A stretch of 64,000 nucleotides of DNA, taken from positions 8,644,166 through 8,708,165 of the forward strand of contig NC_049988.1 in the NCBI RefSeq assembly GCF_000003815.2, read 5' to 3'. This document shows positions 1-11,794 of the stretch, in pieces. A program made the translations under genes and the position numbers. This DNA is from Branchiostoma floridae. Taxonomy: Eukaryota > Chordata > Leptocardii > Amphioxiformes > Branchiostomatidae. Below the pieces are notes generated by a model. That model was given only the letters and a program-made list of their open reading frames with translations, was not told the DNA's origin and made no database searches. How positions within the stretch are numbered: position 1 is the first letter of the stretch; each line of letters opens with the position of its first letter.

Positions 1-128
1 GATAAAAGTTGACACTGACCTTTGGGAGATATTTTAAGACTAACGAGGGGGATGTTTTGAGGCCACACACGCCTTATTGTCACGCAAAGCGAAACGACCA
101 GGCGGTTCTAATGTTTGTCTCCGCGTTC

Positions 129-345
129 TTATCTTCATGAAAAATGGAGATATAGTTTTGAGTCTGTCTGTCTGTTTGTGTTTCCGGATTTTTGTAGCCA
201 GCATAACTAAAGAACCTCTGGATGGATTACGTTGATATTTGGTATCTGGGTAAGTGTTGGAAAGACAAAGGTCACGGTCAATTTTACGTCCACTTGTATG
301 TGACCTTGGTACTGCAGCAGAAATTTTTTTTTTTTATCTTTGACC
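129..345 (+). repeat. dispersed repeat, copy 1
   Basis: A TCTG/TTTG-rich run is followed by AACTAAAGAACCTCTGGATG, a weak 'TTGATATTTGGTAT' and a 'GACCTTGGTACTGCAGCAG'-like stretch. The same order of motifs recurs near 1115-1335, 1690-1940, 8628-8935 and 8989-9300, always on the + strand, with a core close to CTCAAGAACGGCTGGATGG. The family is unnamed here. No coding capacity is visible. Confidence 0.55.
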
Positions 346-865
346 TGGATGTACTATGGTCTATCTGATTTTATTTTGTGGCAGATAGCTTGTAACGTAA
401 GGAATACGTGGCGTATGCTTGGGCCCCCATGCAGTTTGCTCTGGAACTGCAGGGTCATTTTTCCTGATGCAAAGCAAATTCAGAACTGTAAATGGCTTGC
501 CCAAAAAGCAATATGAATTATGGTACATTGTAAAGCTAGTATACATGTGTTCAATCAACAAAATGACGACAAAACTACCAAATCGCAGCCAGAATATTGC
601 ATCTGTTATGTGGTAAATGCGGGTTAAGTAATAACGATGTACGGGGTGCATTTCGTACATTTTCACATGTCTTTATCAATCATGTAACTAATCGATCATA
701 CATTGATGATTTATCATTTATGGTGATTGAGGATGATTGATGATCAATGACATCATTTAGATCGATGAAAGGTCAGAAGGCTAGCCCACTCGTCCTGTTA
801 GTGCCCTGCTGGAAACATGGCGACGCAACAAAATCTTTCAAGACAAAACAAAAGGGGTGTAGAAG
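346..865. other. non-genic stretch with TGAT-rich low complexity
   Basis: No gene is supported; the short frames here lack codon bias or motifs. Positions about 683-768 are a low-complexity TGAT/GATT run (many ATTGATGAT-type repeats). Confidence 0.5.
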
Positions 866-1025
866 GGGTACAAGCTAGCCTTCACCAGGCCTTCCTACGG
901 GGGTCGTAGAATTCGGCACACACAAAAAATCGGGAAATTTGCCAGGGGAGTCAGTTCACGCTAAGGTTCATGTTCCCCCTCGTTACCGACCAACTCCTCT
1001 GGTAGCAAAACTCCCCTGGCAAATT
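866..1025. repeat. transposon-end fragment with 16-bp inverted pair
   Basis: AATTTGCCAGGGGAGT at 936-951 is matched in inverse orientation by ACTCCCCTGGCAAATT at 1010-1025. The preceding stretch (about 870-918, with GCCTTCCTACGGGGGTCGTA) resembles 30750-30790 inside the GC-rich element of intron 7. Both parts look like remnants of small DNA transposons. Confidence 0.45.
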
Positions 1026-1114
1026 ATGCAGAGTCACTATAATAGCCAGCGTAGTCAGTTTGATAGAGACTAGGTACAAGTTTCCATAGAGTTGTCTACC
1101 ACATAGACTGTTAG

Positions 1115-1335
1115 CTCCGTGTTTTTATTTATCTTGTGTAACTGTTCTCCCAACGTTGCCATCATAACTCAAGAAGCTATGGATAGATTGTAATGATATT
1201 TGGTAGGATGATGTGGACAATTCTTAGGAAGACATTTAGGTTATAGGACCTCTCTTGGCAATGCAGTATAACATACAACTGGCTTGTATCTCGTGTTCTA
1301 CATTTAGTTTGTTCTGGATATGCTATGGTATTGCT
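1115..1335 (+). repeat. dispersed repeat, copy 2
   Basis: A divergent copy of the 129-345 repeat. It keeps CATAACTCAAGAAGCTATGG, the following GATATTTGGTAGG and a downstream CTCTTGGCAATGCAG. It sits about 1 kb from copy 1 in the same orientation. Confidence 0.5.
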
Positions 1336-1689
1336 TGATGCTTTGAAAATAGCTCTCAAAAGGATTTGCCATTTCAATCATACTCACACTTCACAGCGAA
1401 AACATATTGAGTCATTTGATAGGCTTTTAGATATGCGGCTTTTTCGGTCGTTTGATGAAGCTTTTTTGCTTTTATCCAAAGAATAGATCTTAAAATAGAT
1501 ATGTCTCAGATACTACTCCATCATCTTCTTCTATGATACCAGACAACAGTGCTAAGGGCTTTACAGAACAGATAGGCCGCGCAAGCTTTCGTAATGTTCG
1601 CTTAGAAACCTATTTTGTTGTTTGGTAGCACAAAGGTATCTGTTGACTATCAATAATTTTGCATGACTTTTTGCAACTTCGCCGTGAAA

Positions 1690-1940
1690 GATATGCTTTC
1701 GGGCTCTGTGTTTGTTTGTTTGTTTCTATGTATATGAGTATCCTAACTCAAGGAGTTGTCAAAGGATCTTAATATGTTAATTGGTTTGTCGCGCGCGATC
1801 GGTAGTTGGTAGAAAAATGAAGAAACGACAAGATGGTGGCCCCCTGGTAGCTTTCCATGGTATGAAAGCAGGAATTCCGGTTTTGGTATCTCGTGTTCTA
1901 GACATGCTATGGTAATGATTGAGATATATCTTGTGCTTTA
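1690..1940 (+). repeat. dispersed repeat, copy 3
   Basis: A third divergent member. A TTTG-rich leader (about 1706-1725) is followed by CTAACTCAAGGAGTTGTC and then the 'GGTATCTCGTGTTCTAGACA' tail. That tail is also found near 1287-1306 in copy 2. Confidence 0.5.
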
Positions 1941-4660
1941 AAAGAAGTTTTGTCGGTTTCAGCCCCCTAGCAGCTCTTATGGGGACAACAGGGACAGATT
2001 TTTGAAGGAGAATAATAGATAATTGAATAGTAAAGAGAAATCTATATTCCTTACCGCCTCAACCAATTCTAACCAATCATACAGCTAGCTACAGTAACCA
2101 AGAAGCGAAAGGAAATCGAATGTACAAGAGTAAACGTTTATATGTACATATAAATGTATTTGATTCTTACCATTATTACATGTATGCGATTCTTACCAAG
2201 TAACCTGTACTTAGCCCAGTGGGGCAAAAAAGGTATTCATTCATTCAATAATTCAAGAAGTCACGACTTTTGGTGTACTTTATTCAATGAGAAACACCAT
2301 TTTGTACATGCAACAATGATCTGTTTGAAGATTTGAATCCCGGCAATTGCCGGATGACCTACATACGACAGAAAATGAACAGGGAGATAAAGTTTCATTC
2401 CGTACGTAAACACTATGAAACAAGTTGCAATTTCCTGGTATAACACGGTAACACAAACTGCTCCATCTGTCCATGCGTATCCCAACTTCTCAGTCACGCC
2501 AAACCACGTCATTAGTCCATGTTGATTTGAATATATGGATGACATCCGCGCGCGCATCAATTTCCGGCCATTTCCAAATATAAGAAAAAAAGTTTTCAAC
2601 CACACAACGTACAAAACAGCTTCAAAATAACCGTGATTTGCAATAACAAATATCGGAAAACGTCATAGACAATTCCGAGGTCAAAAAAGGTGTGAAAGAA
2701 CAAAAATGAATCTATTGTTTGGTATACTGGATTCTGTGTATTCGGTCATATGTTCAACCTTTTCGGACCACTTAAATCTTATAATGAAGGAAACTTTGTT
2801 TTGATCAAACTTTTTTTATTCGCACGCTCGCCTCAGTTTTTGGATTCCCAGAGAATGCTATCCATATATTCAAATCAACATGGCCATAGTCTTTGTCAGG
2901 GAAAGATTGCTTTTGAAGCTAACATCATGTGGTGGGTGGCACCATGGACGCCTTTTAACGGATGAATGTTTCTGTACTCTTCACATGGAATCTTCTAAAT
3001 AACATGTCTCACGGTTTAAGTACTGCCATCAAAAGAAGAAAAAAGGTTTAGCATTACAAAGCCTCAATTCACTTGGCTATATTAGCTTCAAGTCTTTTAT
3101 ACCAGATTTCTAAGTACATAGGGCCTTACCCAATCATTTCTAAAGGATAAGAAGATTTGATGTGTGCTTACGTGTAGAGTTCACGGTGGTTTCCGTCATT
3201 TGATGATGTTAAATCGCTCATCCACGCCTCTGCACCTCAGGTGTTGCTTTTGTCCAAAGAGTATCTTAAGAAAAGAGGTTATACTTAAAAAATACACTCC
3301 TTCACATTTATGACGTCAGCTTTCCTGTGCAGTGAATCTCTTCAAGCTGTTACAGACACTGTTATTGCCTGACTACCTAGATAACGCTTTCTTCACCATT
3401 ATTCAAAAACAGTTTCAAAGGTTTCTGGAAGCAACCGATAGGTCTTTTGAATGTCGTTAATGGCACAGTCGCAGATGGAAAGGTGAGCTTTCAACAGCAA
3501 AGAGGTCAAAACTCCACATGCGATTCCAGAGAATACATTCAGCCGAAGACTACACGGACATCAAAATAAAACCATTTCGATCTATCACCAACTTTAGCCG
3601 TTTTTTCTTTCAAAATTCAATTCAGTCAGGTCATTGAATAACTCAGCATATGGGTAACTTTTTTTTATATATCATAAGCGACACAGATATGCATCCTTGA
3701 AGACTTGTTTTTCTGCATTTCTTGTGCCTTTTCACAAAGTTCCTTTAAAAGGTAAAAGAATGACTTAGTGACATCAATGACGAAAGTGGTGATAGTATAT
3801 CTAGCAATGAGGAGACAATGCTGCAGTGTATTGGTAAGAAAGCATGCATATGTCGACTACTCCATAGCTATTTTCAAAAATGCTCCATAGTGTACATAGC
3901 TTCCAACAAGAACCGACATTTCCCCATCATGCTTCTTGCACAAACCTTGAAGAAACATTCCATCCTTCTCGTTCTGAACCCTAAGGGACTACTTGAGTGT
4001 ATATTTCATTACTTAGAACGCGTTTTCAGACAGCTTGTAGCGGCAAATAGTGTCCGTCCTCAGTTGGACAACACCATACTCCGAGTGATTACACTTCCAG
4101 TCGGCCTGAATCACTCGTAAATCTACTAAAATAAGTTGATATATCCTTGGTTTTCTGCTCATCTACTCATGCAAAGTCGGTAAAAGGTAACCATGAGAGA
4201 TTTGCAATATGCGTTAAACCAAGATGGCGGAGCCGGCAACATGAAAATTTCTCGTGCGTCAGTTGAGTGCCGGTAATCCAAGGTAAAATAAAGTCAAAGT
4301 AAAGGTCTAGACTCTCTAAGAAATTTGATGAAACTCTTGACAAAACTTTTGTGACTTGTAATAACTTGTAATAGCCTCCATAACATAATCGGGAAACATC
4401 CAGATCACTGACGGGGAAAGTGAATGACGGGAAATGACCTGACACCTATTGGCTTCTACCTGTCAGTTTCATTTAGCAGTGGTTACTTGCAAAGTAAGGT
4501 GGATTATGTAGTCGACTGTCATTTCATGTCATCTTCTTTCATATGTCACTACACAGATTACAAGTCCACCCATCCTGTCTCTGCAGTTGACGTACATGAC
4601 AATTATATCAATATGCGTACTTTTCTAAAGCTTTTGATTCTAGCCTTAACATGCGACAAT
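1941..4660. other. non-genic stretch
   Basis: I see no supportable gene. Two points stand out: a 23-bp inverted pair at 2517-2539 and 2861-2883, and a perfect palindromic CRE octamer TGACGTCA at 3311-3318. The 100-residue frame at 3818-4120 has no recognisable motif. Confidence 0.5.
2517..2883. repeat. 23-bp inverted repeat pair, 321-bp spacer
   Basis: The arm beginning CCATGTTGATTTGAATATAT at 2517-2539 recurs perfectly in reverse complement at 2861-2883. Similarity does not clearly extend outside the arms. It may be the ends of a small, otherwise eroded element. Confidence 0.6.
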
Positions 4661-5001
4661 TAATTCCGGACAAACACTCTGATTCCAGAAAACCTTAATA
4701 ATTTCAACCAGATGAATCAACATTTATAAGTATGATATATCAAAGGATAGTGGATACGTAGGTTGCAATTAGATATCTCTACGAAATAAAGGTCTGCAGA
4801 ATTCTGGCTCAGGGTCCCAGATTTCTGGCAGAATCCCCAGAATTTTGCAGAATTGGCCTTCTTCATGGAGACATCTAATTTCAACCTATATATTCATCAT
4901 CCTTTATTTGATATATCATACCTACAAATATTAATTCATCTGGTTAATCTTTTTTGAAATAGATTAAGATTTTCCGGAATTAAAATGCTTGTCCGGAATT
5001 A
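4661..5001. mobile_element. fold-back MITE, TA target duplication
   Basis: The left arm (4661-4779) and the right arm (4868-5001) are imperfect inverted repeats of about 120-135 bp around an 88-bp centre. The outer ends are TAATTCCGG and CCGGAATTA. If the tips are ATTCCGG and CCGGAAT, the element is flanked by TA on both sides, which is the Tc1/mariner-type target duplication. There is no open frame, so this is a non-autonomous element. Confidence 0.8.
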
Positions 5002-5248
5002 TACTGTTGTCTGTTCTTTGCATTTTCCGCTTCGTTGTAGTCCTCGCGAAATTCAATTTTATGACTTGATAAAATCCATGACTATCCAAACGTAAATCCG
5101 CAGGCAATGTGAGCTCAACTTTGTTCTTTAACCACGTTTCAAGAAGCTGTTTCAAAAGATCTTGGGAACCTTGTTATCAATAATCAGGTAATATATAATC
5201 CCCTTGGGTGCCCTGGGCAAAAGCAACTGAAGTTGCGGCGGCAATCTA

Positions 5249-6853
5249 ATGATACGGCAGGGATGTAATCTTAGTCCTTTATTATTTAATTTATTCATCA
5301 ATGATATATCTGAGTGCTTTGACCCCACAAAATGTGACCCTGCAGTCCTGACCTCAAAATCTCTAAACTGTTTATCCTGGGCAGACGATCTCGCTCTGAT
5401 TTCATCGTCAAAACAAGGGCTACAGCATTGTATTGACTGCCTAGAAAACTATTGTAAGAAATGGAAGCTATCTGTCAATGTTTCAAAAACCAAGGTAGTT
5501 GTTTTTGGCAAAGGTTCTAGCAAGAATAACAAAGACCAATTCCATATTTATGGCAAAAATATAGAAATCACTGACAGCTATACATACCTCGGCATTCCTT
5601 TCACATTCTCCGGAAAATTCAAAACCGCCAGGAAATATTTGAAAACCAAAGCAATGAGAGCACTTTTCAAACTCAAGGCTCTTTTACTCTCTAACAAGGA
5701 CATTTCAATCAATCTCGGAAAAAATCTATTTGACAAATTTGTAAAACCCATCTTTATGTACTGTTCAGAAATCACATGCTTTGACCGTTTTTCTAAAAGT
5801 ATAAGAATCATTGTATCACATACCAATAACATCTGCGAACCTTCCTCAAAGGTTTTTTCTACTTTACTTAAAAAACTTAATATTCAAGATAACTTTCCAG
5901 CTACCATTCGAAAAACCACCTCTTCTGCTTTGAATACTACTTATGTTGTATGTTTGGAAAGAAATACAGATAAAGAAATACTATTGCGTCATGCCAATAG
6001 CCATATTTTACGAGATAACGGTTTCCAAATTATAAACCTAGACTCAAATCAACAAATTCCAGAATTTGACATCATTGACATGCGCTTCCAAAAATTTCTG
6101 TTAGGCATTCATGCCAAAGCCTCAAACGATGGTGTCAGGGGAGAATTGGGAACTTTCCCAGCTAGGATTGATGCAGAAATGCAACTTGTGAAATATTGGC
6201 ATCGTTTAGTTAATCTGCCCGAAGATGCCCTTCTTCGTGAGGCATACAATACTGTTTCATTCGGAGAACATGATTGGATTGTCCACGTAAAAAATATCCT
6301 CAACTACCAAGGCTTTGGACACATATGGCTGAACCCGAGGTCATACCACATAGACACAATCACCACTCAGTTACGACAACGTTTACAAGATATATACGTG
6401 CAAAATTGGCATTCCTCTATTCGAAACAATTCCAAACTCTCATCTCTTTCTACATTGAACAAGCATTACAAGCAAGAAAATTACATTTCAACCATAAAGA
6501 GCCTTGACGTTCGTAGGGCAATCACACAACTCAGAATTGGCTGTCACAAATTAAATATAGAAACCGGAAGATTCCAAAAAATCCCTATTGACCAGAGGGT
6601 TTGTCCATTCTGTCCAGAGCTAATCGAAGACGAATATCACTTTATGGTTGTATGTCCCAAATATTCCAATATACGCAATTCTCTATACAGAAGGCTGTCA
6701 TTTTGTACACAAGGATTTATCCAAATGGACCTGAAGTGCAAATTCAGATACATAATGACATGTGACAATCCCTGCATGGCAGATATAGGAAAATATATCA
6801 AAGAAGGTTTTGACATTAGAAATTCCCCAAATGATTGTAAAAGCCTCCAATGA
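5249..6853 (+). CDS. non-LTR retrotransposon reverse transcriptase, C-terminal half (5'-truncated)
   Basis: This is a 534-codon open frame with no internal stop. It opens inside the RT domain: RQGCNLSPLLFNLF at residues 3-16 is RT block 4, and WADD at 44-47 is the catalytic YxDD-type box with two metal-binding aspartates. KLSVNVSKTK near residue 76 and YTYLGI near 112 fit the thumb-side blocks. Near the C-terminus (about 451-473) lies a Cys-His finger of spacing C-x2-C-x8-H-x4-C, as found at the end of many I/Jockey-type LINE ORF2 proteins. The endonuclease and RT blocks 1-3 are missing, so it cannot be autonomous. The ATG used here may come from flanking DNA rather than the element. The open state of the frame suggests a fairly young insertion. 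The clade assignment within non-LTR elements is uncertain. Confidence 0.85.
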   Translation: MIRQGCNLSPLLFNLFINDISECFDPTKCDPAVLTSKSLNCLSWADDLALISSSKQGLQHCIDCLENYCKKWKLSVNVSKTKVVVFGKGSSKNNKDQFHIYGKNIEITDSYTYLGIPFTFSGKFKTARKYLKTKAMRALFKLKALLLSNKDISINLGKNLFDKFVKPIFMYCSEITCFDRFSKSIRIIVSHTNNICEPSSKVFSTLLKKLNIQDNFPATIRKTTSSALNTTYVVCLERNTDKEILLRHANSHILRDNGFQIINLDSNQQIPEFDIIDMRFQKFLLGIHAKASNDGVRGELGTFPARIDAEMQLVKYWHRLVNLPEDALLREAYNTVSFGEHDWIVHVKNILNYQGFGHIWLNPRSYHIDTITTQLRQRLQDIYVQNWHSSIRNNSKLSSLSTLNKHYKQENYISTIKSLDVRRAITQLRIGCHKLNIETGRFQKIPIDQRVCPFCPELIEDEYHFMVVCPKYSNIRNSLYRRLSFCTQGFIQMDLKCKFRYIMTCDNPCMADIGKYIKEGFDIRNSPNDCKSLQ

Positions 6854-6981
6854 TTGTAAGAAACTTATCCCATACTACAACTCCTGTATTAGTTAGATAA
6901 GCCCTAAGTTAAGTTATAGCACTGTAGTTATGTAGATGCCATACTTTGTACCTCGTACAATTGTTGTGCAATAAAGTTATA
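5254..6981 (+). mobile_element. 5'-truncated LINE insertion with candidate 7-bp target duplication
   Basis: TAATGAT occurs at 5247-5253, directly before the RT frame, and again at 6982-6988, just after the 3' tail. The tail carries AATAAA at 6970-6975. This fits target-primed insertion with 5' truncation. The 3' UTR is about 130 bp. A chance 7-bp match cannot be excluded. Confidence 0.6.
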
Positions 6982-6989
6982 TAATGATC

Positions 6990-8025
6990 AAAGGACCATC
7001 AGAGCAGATGTTCGTCTCTGCAGTCCACACTTCAAACATTCAAACACTTCTGTTAATCATATTCCAACAGACTACATGTACCGCGGGTGTTTTGCAGAGC
7101 CCTTTGACGTAAATTGTTTTGGATATAAAAGACTTGGAATACGGTTGTCATCTTCAAATGCCAATGAAATTCGATTCGCCATCGGGCAGTCATTTGGGAG
7201 ATGGGACGTCTTCCTTTGGGGTACAAGGCGGGAAAGCTAATCATTGACAAAGGCTGGTACCTCAATCATGTACACTGTATGATTAATCGTACTTCTCGCA
7301 TACTTCAAAGAACTATTTTCTTGTTTCTTGTTGCTACAAGACAAAAGCGCACTGTGTCCAAAAGAAAAGAGTTGAAAATGTAATATATGATATATGATAT
7401 GTGAGGCGTCGTCTGCTAACTATGTATCGTTGATAAAAACTCCGTACTTTCTGTTCGGAGTGGACAATACACAGGAAAATGGAATCCAAAAGACAGGAGT
7501 GGAGAAAGTAAGACAAATCAGTATTCAAACCTGTGTGGACAAATCCTCGTAAAACAGTTAGAGCTATCCACAACACACTATTTAACGTTACTGTGCGGCC
7601 TTATGTATCGAAAGGTTACAGATGGACGCAATATATATGTATGTGGCCATCCGTGGCTTTGCGGTGAACAAGCTGGAACCAGAGATATAAACTCTGCCCG
7701 GAGGTATGGCAACTGATGGCTCCTGAGAACTAAAACCTTGGTCCGCTCAGTTTCGTTCTGCGTAATCCGGTTAGAAAATGTCACACAGTCTTACCATTCG
7801 TCTTTTTTTGTTTGACACCAAACGACACTTTGTCATGACCATTCTAACCGGTTCTCTCCAGAGGGCTGATCACCTACAATAAATACATGGCAATGAAATA
7901 TAAAGAGACATAACAGTACAAGAGAGGCCAGAAGCTGGTGCTTCAATGCTAGTGCTAGCACAACGGTGTGGCCGAGGGCTATATAGACGTGTTCTTCACA
8001 AATTCATTTTTATCTAAAACTAACG
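6990..8025. other. non-genic stretch
   Basis: No gene, RNA gene or clear repeat was recognised. Short frames at 7053-7784 overlap on both strands and have no motif. Confidence 0.4.
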
Positions 8026-8029
8026 TAGA

Positions 8030-8240
8030 ATGGCACCAAGTACGGTATGAATGTCCTCATTAGGTAGTTTTAAAGAACGCTTGCACTTAACTAGTTAGAT
8101 GTCCAAAAGTTTTGTGTGACAGGTCGCTCGATGTGAGCTGCTGCTGCCGCGCCGCATGCCTGCGAAGCTGGTTTGTTAAACCAAAGGGCGATTATACCAG
8201 CTAACACATAGATAAGGATACAGATAAACAAATGGAGATG
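8030..8240 (+). mobile_element. LINE 3'-end fragment (same family as 12190-12617)
   Basis: TAGTTTTAAAGAACGCTTGC (about 8077-8096) would encode a GSFKERL-like LINE C-terminus. It is followed by GCTGCTGCTGCCGCGCCGCA and a GATAAGGATACAGATAAAC tail. All three parts recur in the opposite orientation at 12190-12380. It is short, internally deleted and non-coding as it stands. Confidence 0.6.
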
Positions 8241-8627
8241 GGAAGGATATCAACTTTCAGATTCTAGCAAACACTACAAGTGCAACGAAGCACATGGAAC
8301 TAAAAAATAACTACATTCACTTCGGACAGACAGGTTTTACTACAAGCTGCAGATCGTAATAAAGCATTCAAATCATGCCATCAACAGGGCGACCAAATCA
8401 GCCATAATTGCATAACTACAGAATAACCGTGGCACCGACCAACCTTTCAATAAACGCCAAATCATCCTCTATCAAGGGATTTGACAGCCATTACGGTTCA
8501 TCATTGGTGACAAGCATCTTAATCTTTTATAATGAGGTCTACAGTACAAGTCGTCTCTAAGTCACGCTGAATAGCTTCTAAGGGGGTATCAGGAGAACAT
8601 CGTGATTCTAATTAAAGCCCTCTTTAC

Positions 8628-8935
8628 CTCCATGAAATGTCATGGAATGGAGGTTATATTTTCTGTTATGTGTCTCTGTCTGTGTAGATGATTACTCAAG
8701 AACGGCTGGATGGATTGGTTTCATACTTGTTGTGTTGGTGGGGTGTGATGAAAGCTCGAATCGATGAGATCTTGGGAGCCGTATCTGTCGTTATAATCGA
8801 TGTAATAATATCAGAAATCACCCCTATATTTGAGATATATTGGTACAGGCATCGTGCTGTATGTGTTTGTTAACGGGCTTAGCTGCAAGCAGATAGTGAG
8901 GTGACAGCTGTTTGGGGAACCCCCAGTAGTTTTAT
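8628..8935 (+). repeat. repeat with palindromic start, unit 1
   Basis: It starts with ACCTCCATGAAATGTCATGG, followed by GATTACTCAAGAACGGCTGG, a 'TCGTTATAAT' block and GAACCCCCAG. It is about 90% alike to the unit at 8989-9300, 361 bp further on. The open 61-codon frame at 8688-8873 is an accident of the repeat, since its twin has the same frame shifted and altered. Confidence 0.75.
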
Positions 8936-8988
8936 TTATGTCTGCTTAGGACTGTTTGAAATATTTGTAACAGTTGGTACAGTAGTTA

Positions 8989-9300
8989 CCTCCATGAAAT
9001 GTCATGGAGGTTATATTTTCTGTTATGTGTCTCTGTGTACAAGATTACTCAAGAACGGCTGGATGGATTGGTTTCATACTTGTTGTGTTGGTGGGCTGTG
9101 ATGAAAGCTCGAATCGATGTGATTTTGGGTGCCGTATCTGTCGTTATAATTGATGTAATAATATCAGAAACCCCCCCTATATCTGCGATATATTGGAACA
9201 GGCATCGTGCTTTAAATGTTTGTTAATGGGCTTAGCTCCAAGCAGATAGTGGGGTGATTTGTATGACAGCTGTTTGGGGAACCCCGAGTTTTTTTAATAT
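8989..9300 (+). repeat. repeat with palindromic start, unit 2
   Basis: The second direct copy of the 8628-8935 unit. Its first 24 bases (about 8989-9012) can fold as ACCTCCATGA / TCATGGAGGT. An inverted match to this end, ATTTCATGGAGGTA, lies at about 10052-10066, so 8989-10066 may be one larger element whose left end was duplicated. Confidence 0.7.
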
Positions 9301-11640
9301 GATAATTAGTTTTATTTATGTCTGCTTAGGATATCATGGAGATGTGAAGCGTAAGTATAATTGTAAGAAGTTGAGGTACATTTAACGGTAATGCTTAACA
9401 GGTATGGATGTCTCACATACTGTACTGCTGATTTGAGTGACATGGTGATTAAAATGCCATTAGGTCCTCTCATCTTAGATGGGTTGGGTGTCAGAAGTTT
9501 TATGGGCGATACAGATGTTCTGATTTCGTTACGATAAGGGACAGTTGTTAGTTGTCTCTTTCGTAGCCAATGGTACTTGTTTTTTTAGCAGACGGGGTTG
9601 GCGCCAAGTATTCATCTTACAGTTGATGTAGGGCTATCAGAGGAAAGTGTGCACCTCATTTTTGTACTGTGTGAACAGCTGATGTTATGACATATTGGTG
9701 GAAAATCAAATCACCATCTGACTAAAGTTGGCCACATCCCTTCTTCTTTCTGAGTTTCCCAACTTCCTCCCACCACACCGCTCTGAGGCACATAGTCGAA
9801 CCTCAATAATGCTGACAACCTTGGACAGTTTAAATACCAAACATCAAGCTTAAGGAACACCACGCTACCATATGCCGTCGACCTCTTAAACGCACATTAC
9901 ACAATTAAGTGTCACATTTTAATAATGACACAATAATGACACATCCTCTGTGTCATTAAATAAATACACCACTACTTTCCCATAACATTCATAACCATTA
10001 CTCTCAAATACAACTATAAACATACATACCATCCACAAAAAAGCAATAAATATTTCATGGAGGTATGAGGTCCCCGAACTCTAGTTCTATTTCTTTTATG
10101 CCAGTAACGTTGGTATATTAAGCATCTTATCTTAATGTAATTGTTCTGTAGTTTCCCTGTCTATCGTGTGATGTTGTATTGGTGTAATGCATGTATGGGA
10201 CCACAGGTAGAATAGCTGCAGCAATGTCATGCTAACTGGGCATTCAAATAAGATTATTGGTGGATTTGTCTGAATCCTACATTTCATAATTGTGATGTGA
10301 TGTATGCTGATGTAAAAGTATGATTTAGAATACAAGAAAACATAAAAAAGTTACAATATAGGTCCCTATCTATTGGACGATTTGACAAACCTTTGGTCGC
10401 TCAGTGGTTACATCGTAGTCAAAACATCGACATTAGCTCCATTGGAAAGTGTGCATGAGCGTATCATAAAACCACAATGCGGATGTTCTTACAGTGACAT
10501 GTGACTATAGCTATAGTATAAACCTGCAAATGACAAAAGAAAGGCATTGAGCATTCATCTCATACGTAGGAAAAGGCATCTTAAGTTTTCCTTGGCATAG
10601 CCCAATGTCCTCAAGGAGGACTTCATTCCGGGTTTGCTAATTTTCAACTATTCTTGAGCACCATCAGCACAGATCGATTTTTACCAGTTCGTGACTTCTA
10701 CCAATCAACCGTCCCTTGATCTATGATTACGTTGACTTGTTCCATACGTGAAGGTCAATCGTAATGATTTATTCATGTCGTATAGGTAGATACATGAACT
10801 TAAGGACCGTCAAGAACACAATTTATTGACGCATCGCACGCACGGTTGCGTAGAGGAATCAGCTCATGGCGTATGGTTTGTAGCAACCTATCCGGCTTGA
10901 AAGTTGAAACGTTTTTAAAAACATTACTTTCCTGATACAAAATCATGAATCATTGTGAGGATGATGACATTCTGGAATAAGAATACTGTACTTAGATTTT
11001 TTTTCGACAGTAAAAAAATATGAAAAAAATATTCTCACGGTCCCCAGGTAACACTGGATGTGTACTTGATCATAGATTTATCACTAAGATATGAATGAAA
11101 AATTTCCTATCAACTCATAATGGGTAGATTTTCTGCAGGAGGGAATTGGGAGCTACATCAAGCCATCTCTCCGACGTCTAGTCGGGCCTAGATCGGCTAC
11201 ACTTGGGGACGTAGACATAGCTCTTTCTACAAATGAGTAGTATTGGCCACCACTTTGAGTACACAGATTGTCTAATCAGTCTGTGGTTACTTGAACTTAC
11301 TGAGATCAATTGATGGCTGCATTGTTGGAACATGCTGACAATTCTTTTTCCTGTTCAGACCAAGCGATTTGAAAAAAATCTAAGAGATGCCACAAGACAA
11401 TAAGAGAAGAAAATTCTAGAAATGCTTTAGCGTCGTAGAAAATATCGTAATAGGATTGATTTACAATACAAAACATAATATATCCATAATCTGTTTCTAC
11501 CTCCTTGAGGTTGAAATGGTATATTCCAGACGTCATCGCCCACTGTAGTGACAATGTGCCTGATCAAAGTTGTATTATAATGACTCACCTGAGGCTTACT
11601 CTCCCTTCCTGTCATAGGTAGCGCTGAAGAGTAGAGACGG
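9301..11640. other. non-genic stretch upstream of receptor exon 1
   Basis: No gene is supported. There is a possible right end of the 8989 element near 10052-10066. No TATA box is evident in the 200 bp before exon 1. Confidence 0.4.
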
Positions 11641-11746
11641 CAACGGTGTCCAACCGCTCAGTCTTCCCTGAAGGTCCGGCATCGGACAACGCCATCGCAG
11701 GGAACAGCATCTCAGGCAACGGCGCTTGGGTGACACCTTGGTCAGC

Positions 11747-11794
11747 ATGTCCCTGCACCGCTATATCGCTGGTTTCCTGTGCTGCGTCCTACAG
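11747..11794 (+). CDS. CRHR: CRHR-like exon 1 (signal peptide)
   Basis: The exon encodes [16 protein letters not shown], a basic then hydrophobic secretion signal start, and ends in phase 0 at a GTAAAG donor. The ATG has A at -3 and no ATG precedes it back to about 11640, so the upstream GC-rich stretch is read as 5' UTR. Linking it to exon 2, 11.4 kb away, rests on matching phase, strand and the receptor's otherwise missing signal peptide. It is the least certain exon. Confidence 0.65.

Noticed and set aside
8688-9226. Small genes of 61-75 codons
   Set aside because: The frames lie in two copies of the same repeat and are not conserved between them.
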